Positions 22,401 through 23,562 of a DNA stretch of 23,562 nt are shown here, in pieces. The number at the start of each line of letters is the position of its first letter. Positions within the stretch are counted from its first letter, which is position 1. This DNA comes from DATFLL01 sp035267785 (GTDB lineage Bacteria; Pseudomonadota; Gammaproteobacteria; DATFLL01), in the NCBI GenBank assembly GCA_035267785.1, contig DATFLL010000053.1:1-23562 (forward strand). The letters run 5' to 3'. The notes under the pieces were generated by a model. The model saw only the letters and a list, made by a program, of their open reading frames with translations, ran no database searches and was not told the DNA's origin. Made by a program: the position numbers and the translations under genes.

Positions 22401-22613
22401 GCCTACCCCGACGAGCACCCAAGGCTGGTCGTGCACTACCTGAAAGAGAACAGGATGGAAGAGATCCACGGCCGCGAACCCGAGGCCGTGCGCGAAGAGC
22501 TGGCCCACACCTTCGAAGACATCCGCGCCCGGCGCTTCCCCGCCCAGGACAAACCGGCCCTCTGCCGCCTCTGCCCCGTGCGCTTCGCCTGCGCGCAGCG
22601 CGCATCGGGTTGA
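19437..22613 (+). CDS. Single-chain UvrD-like helicase / Fe-S PD-(D/E)XK nuclease with N-terminal DUF1232 domain
   Basis: This 1058-residue protein has three parts. Residues ~40-100 match a YkvA/DUF1232 domain (VIKYLVSPLDLMPEFI then EDLALIAEAV). The superfamily 1 helicase has Walker A GPGTGKT (180-186), Ia TTFTNKAADEL, II LVDEYQDT (409-416), III VGDDDQSIYAFRGA (437-450), IV EENRRST, V IMTIHKAKGLEFPVV (712-726) and VI LYVALTRAE (769-777). The C-terminal RecB/AddB-type nuclease has His865, Glu936, Asp953, Glu966-x-Lys968 and Gln982, plus four cysteines (C838, C1043, C1046, C1052) placed like the 4Fe-4S ligands of AddB. It should unwind and cut DNA, in repair or defence. The GTG start has GGAGG 9 nt upstream; a weak TATAGT at 19389-19394 is the best -10. 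It is convergent with hipA. Confidence 0.92.
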   Translation: MHPEEQAEYRQAIAEEIAAWAEEARREGDAWWPAVERTPAWFDALVLLAERPELSDHERRIVHRVIKYLVSPLDLMPEFIYGPKGFREDLALIAEAVERLRASVGEAVLAACGFDKDDPGLKLVEARAEHDIEDDVRYHLHLLLEADAVAGDEELAHAAAGSETEAPADNPGPHTMVFAGPGTGKTYRLETELARLLLEERVPAQQILVTTFTNKAADELRVRVRRRLAASEPETAVNHIMQQLAISTIHAFCFRLISEFHHHALFLKGAHAPMDETQRMLLLFRHGIGKLRLKDIYPDWQAEQRALSGWHPTDLFNFYAHVGEVYDFLSEDVVKGADKELRHRYLQLIQEEPEEGSVDERIIHSYPRYWRLVQEEGFLDHSMTLAYAEALLDDPQVRARVQARFRHVLVDEYQDTNPIQDRIFRAIAAKHGRLFAVGDDDQSIYAFRGADVRNATEFAERWPGAAVERLEENRRSTARLVAGAQALIRRNTIRQPKDLFTQNPEGVPPWRVEADWDALPEAVADALIRMKASGAFEHWDEVALLFRGLTGRVPLYRQALAERDIPSALTGDRRFLARPLVKGLMKTLAMVADDPEKITNRKRAHRPFFEALGWTDRAAMLEAIREWNEGVQEGRFETLLELFYTIVNDTSALGDDTLLPDLGHLSGFIAAAEAQLTSPDLKKRLKYFLRYAEAAAASFAGPVPQAEDEVQIMTIHKAKGLEFPVVIVADAVEGCLPAGFGENTRDRLRQRLAGLAPRLDPVEEERRVLYVALTRAERYALLATDPKSPSPYLKEFDNEPFPERLPEPSALKPFYDHAAHGVPPLHLHHSGVYDYHFCPRRYLLADACGFASQVIAPVRAGQTLHRALEIYHRLKADGEQVTPERRERIFERAWVRPRDTKKAKKEYEQLFGVFDTFAGQWEDEYDGRRTRVIETEQPFYAAEGSGVLAGKIDLVRERDDRLEIVELKFHQNPMMPDYPSKQLEHYSLAYPDEHPRLVVHYLKENRMEEIHGREPEAVREELAHTFEDIRARRFPAQDKPALCRLCPVRFACAQRASG

Positions 22614-22637
22614 ACGCGCGCCGATGCGCGCGTCCTT

Positions 22638-23562
22638 TCACGCATCGGCCTGCCCCAATCGGCCGATCGCGGCGGTGATACCTTCGAAGATCGGCTCGGC
22701 GACCTGTGCTGGAAATTCCATCGGCAGCGCCGCGCGCACCTCTGCCAACGCGTGCGGCGTACGCTCAATCAGCTCAGCGATCGTCGACTCGGCGTCGTCT
22801 GCGCTCAGATCGCATGCGTGGGCCGTCGCCAACCAATGCCGCTTCAATATCCGCGTCCAAGCATAGTGGCGATTCTTGCCGGTGACCGCCATGGCCATAT
22901 TTATCTTCTCCGGGGCCAGTTGGCGCGCCCCGCGGCCGCTCACGGGATAGGCGGAAATAACATCGTATAAAGGTGTAAGCGAATAGCGCCCGCCGGCCTC
23001 GATGAAGACGCTGAAATTCTTGGCATGGCCATCCGGTGCACACAACATCCAATTGAGCAGTTGGGCCTTGAAGAACGTCCGTCGATCGGCCTGCGCGTCG
23101 CGCGCGCCCAGCAGTATTTCCATTATCGGCCGGATACCCGGGCCGCCGTCCGATTCGTATTTCTGCCCCGGCGGCGTGGCCGTCGCCTGGCACATATCCT
23201 CCTGCGGCAGTCGCAGCCACCAGGCGCCGTCGTCGGCGAGCCTGCGGTCGAAGCGCTCGACGACCAACACCTTCTGATCCTCGAACTGCGCGATCTCGGC
23301 ATGGGCGGCGGCAAGACCGAAGGCGCGCAGCAGCCGCAAACACAACCACTCATTTTCCACGGACGTGCTCAAGTCGACCTGGGCGTTGCCGACCCGACCC
23401 AGCGGCAGCTTCAGGATATGCGTGGTTGGGGTCGCACCGTGCGGCCAATGCCACTGCCCGGCGTACCAGAGCAGGGCTGTCTTCTCCTGGGCGCCGGCGA
23501 TCGAAATCCGGAACGCCTCGTCGTCGCGTTGGCCCAATGGCTGGCCCGAAACCGTCGCGCGC
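22638..23562 (-). CDS. HipA-type serine/threonine kinase toxin, N-terminus beyond the window
   Basis: The frame is open to the right edge, so this is a partial gene; about 308 codons are present and the HipA N-terminal subdomain is missing. Motifs present include ISIAGAQEKTALL (the loop before the core), HILKLP with the ATP-binding Lys, NEWLCLRLLRAFGL, VVERFDRR, LPQEDMCQATATPPGQKYE, the catalytic loop CAPDGHAKNFSVF with Asp and Asn, and the metal-binding LYDVISAYP. HipA kinases phosphorylate targets such as glutamyl-tRNA synthetase and are controlled by a HipB antitoxin, usually encoded just upstream; any hipB would lie to the right, outside the window. The apparent TTG start at 23537 is an artefact of the edge. 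Only 24 bp separate it from the convergent helicase gene. Confidence 0.9.
   Translation of the reverse strand, partial: RATVSGQPLGQRDDEAFRISIAGAQEKTALLWYAGQWHWPHGATPTTHILKLPLGRVGNAQVDLSTSVENEWLCLRLLRAFGLAAAHAEIAQFEDQKVLVVERFDRRLADDGAWWLRLPQEDMCQATATPPGQKYESDGGPGIRPIMEILLGARDAQADRRTFFKAQLLNWMLCAPDGHAKNFSVFIEAGGRYSLTPLYDVISAYPVSGRGARQLAPEKINMAMAVTGKNRHYAWTRILKRHWLATAHACDLSADDAESTIAELIERTPHALAEVRAALPMEFPAQVAEPIFEGITAAIGRLGQADA

Overview
The window is GC-rich DNA with tightly packed genes. hrpB, a 2,3-BPG-dependent gpmA, csrA, DUF3617-like and fasciclin proteins, a CarH/LitR-type regulator and a FliA-type promoter together suggest a free-living, probably motile gammaproteobacterium. A Chromatiales/Ectothiorhodospiraceae-like lineage is a guess. 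No rRNA, tRNA, phage, transposase or CRISPR array was found.

Left part (1-9509): the RNA-helicase-like gene hrpB (+); a DUF3617-type exported protein (-); a small exported basic protein (+); phosphoglycerate mutase gpmA (-); a fasciclin-domain exported protein (-), divergent from a MerR regulator with a cobalamin-binding domain (CarH/LitR type, +); then a membrane-anchored PAS-PAS-PAS-GGDEF-EAL protein (+). The 124 bp between the fasciclin and MerR genes holds two copies of a 22-bp operator, spaced 42 bp, over both predicted promoters. This looks like a light/B12-responsive switch. The GGDEF-EAL gene has a good sigma-28 promoter match, linking it to the flagellar regulon.

Middle part (9785-16632, all -): eight consecutive genes, every one with a signal peptide and none with a clear enzymatic motif. 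They include a DUF4412-like protein, a Gly/Ser-rich 608-aa protein, two diverged paralogues sharing a PAYPG...DP...YAK pattern, a twin C-x16-C protein and a GerMN-like protein. A candidate promoter lies near 16740, and a block of repeats splits the cluster between 13293 and 13564. This is the best candidate for an undescribed system, probably an envelope or extracellular assembly; its function cannot be read from the sequence.

Right part (16633-23562): a 74-residue HMA-fold-like protein lacking CxxC, followed by a strong terminator; an unknown 97-aa protein; an atypical CsrA with an internal insertion; a single-chain helicase-nuclease (YkvA/DUF1232 + UvrD helicase + Fe-S PD-(D/E)XK nuclease); and a HipA-type kinase cut by the window end. 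About 1.7 kb here is intergenic repeat: heptanucleotide-periodic tracts (CTGCCAA, NNACTCG and CAGTCCT types) alternating with GC-rich palindromes. The same modules occur upstream of hrpB and inside the secreted-protein cluster, and two genes (csrA and the 97-aa ORF) end inside such repeats.
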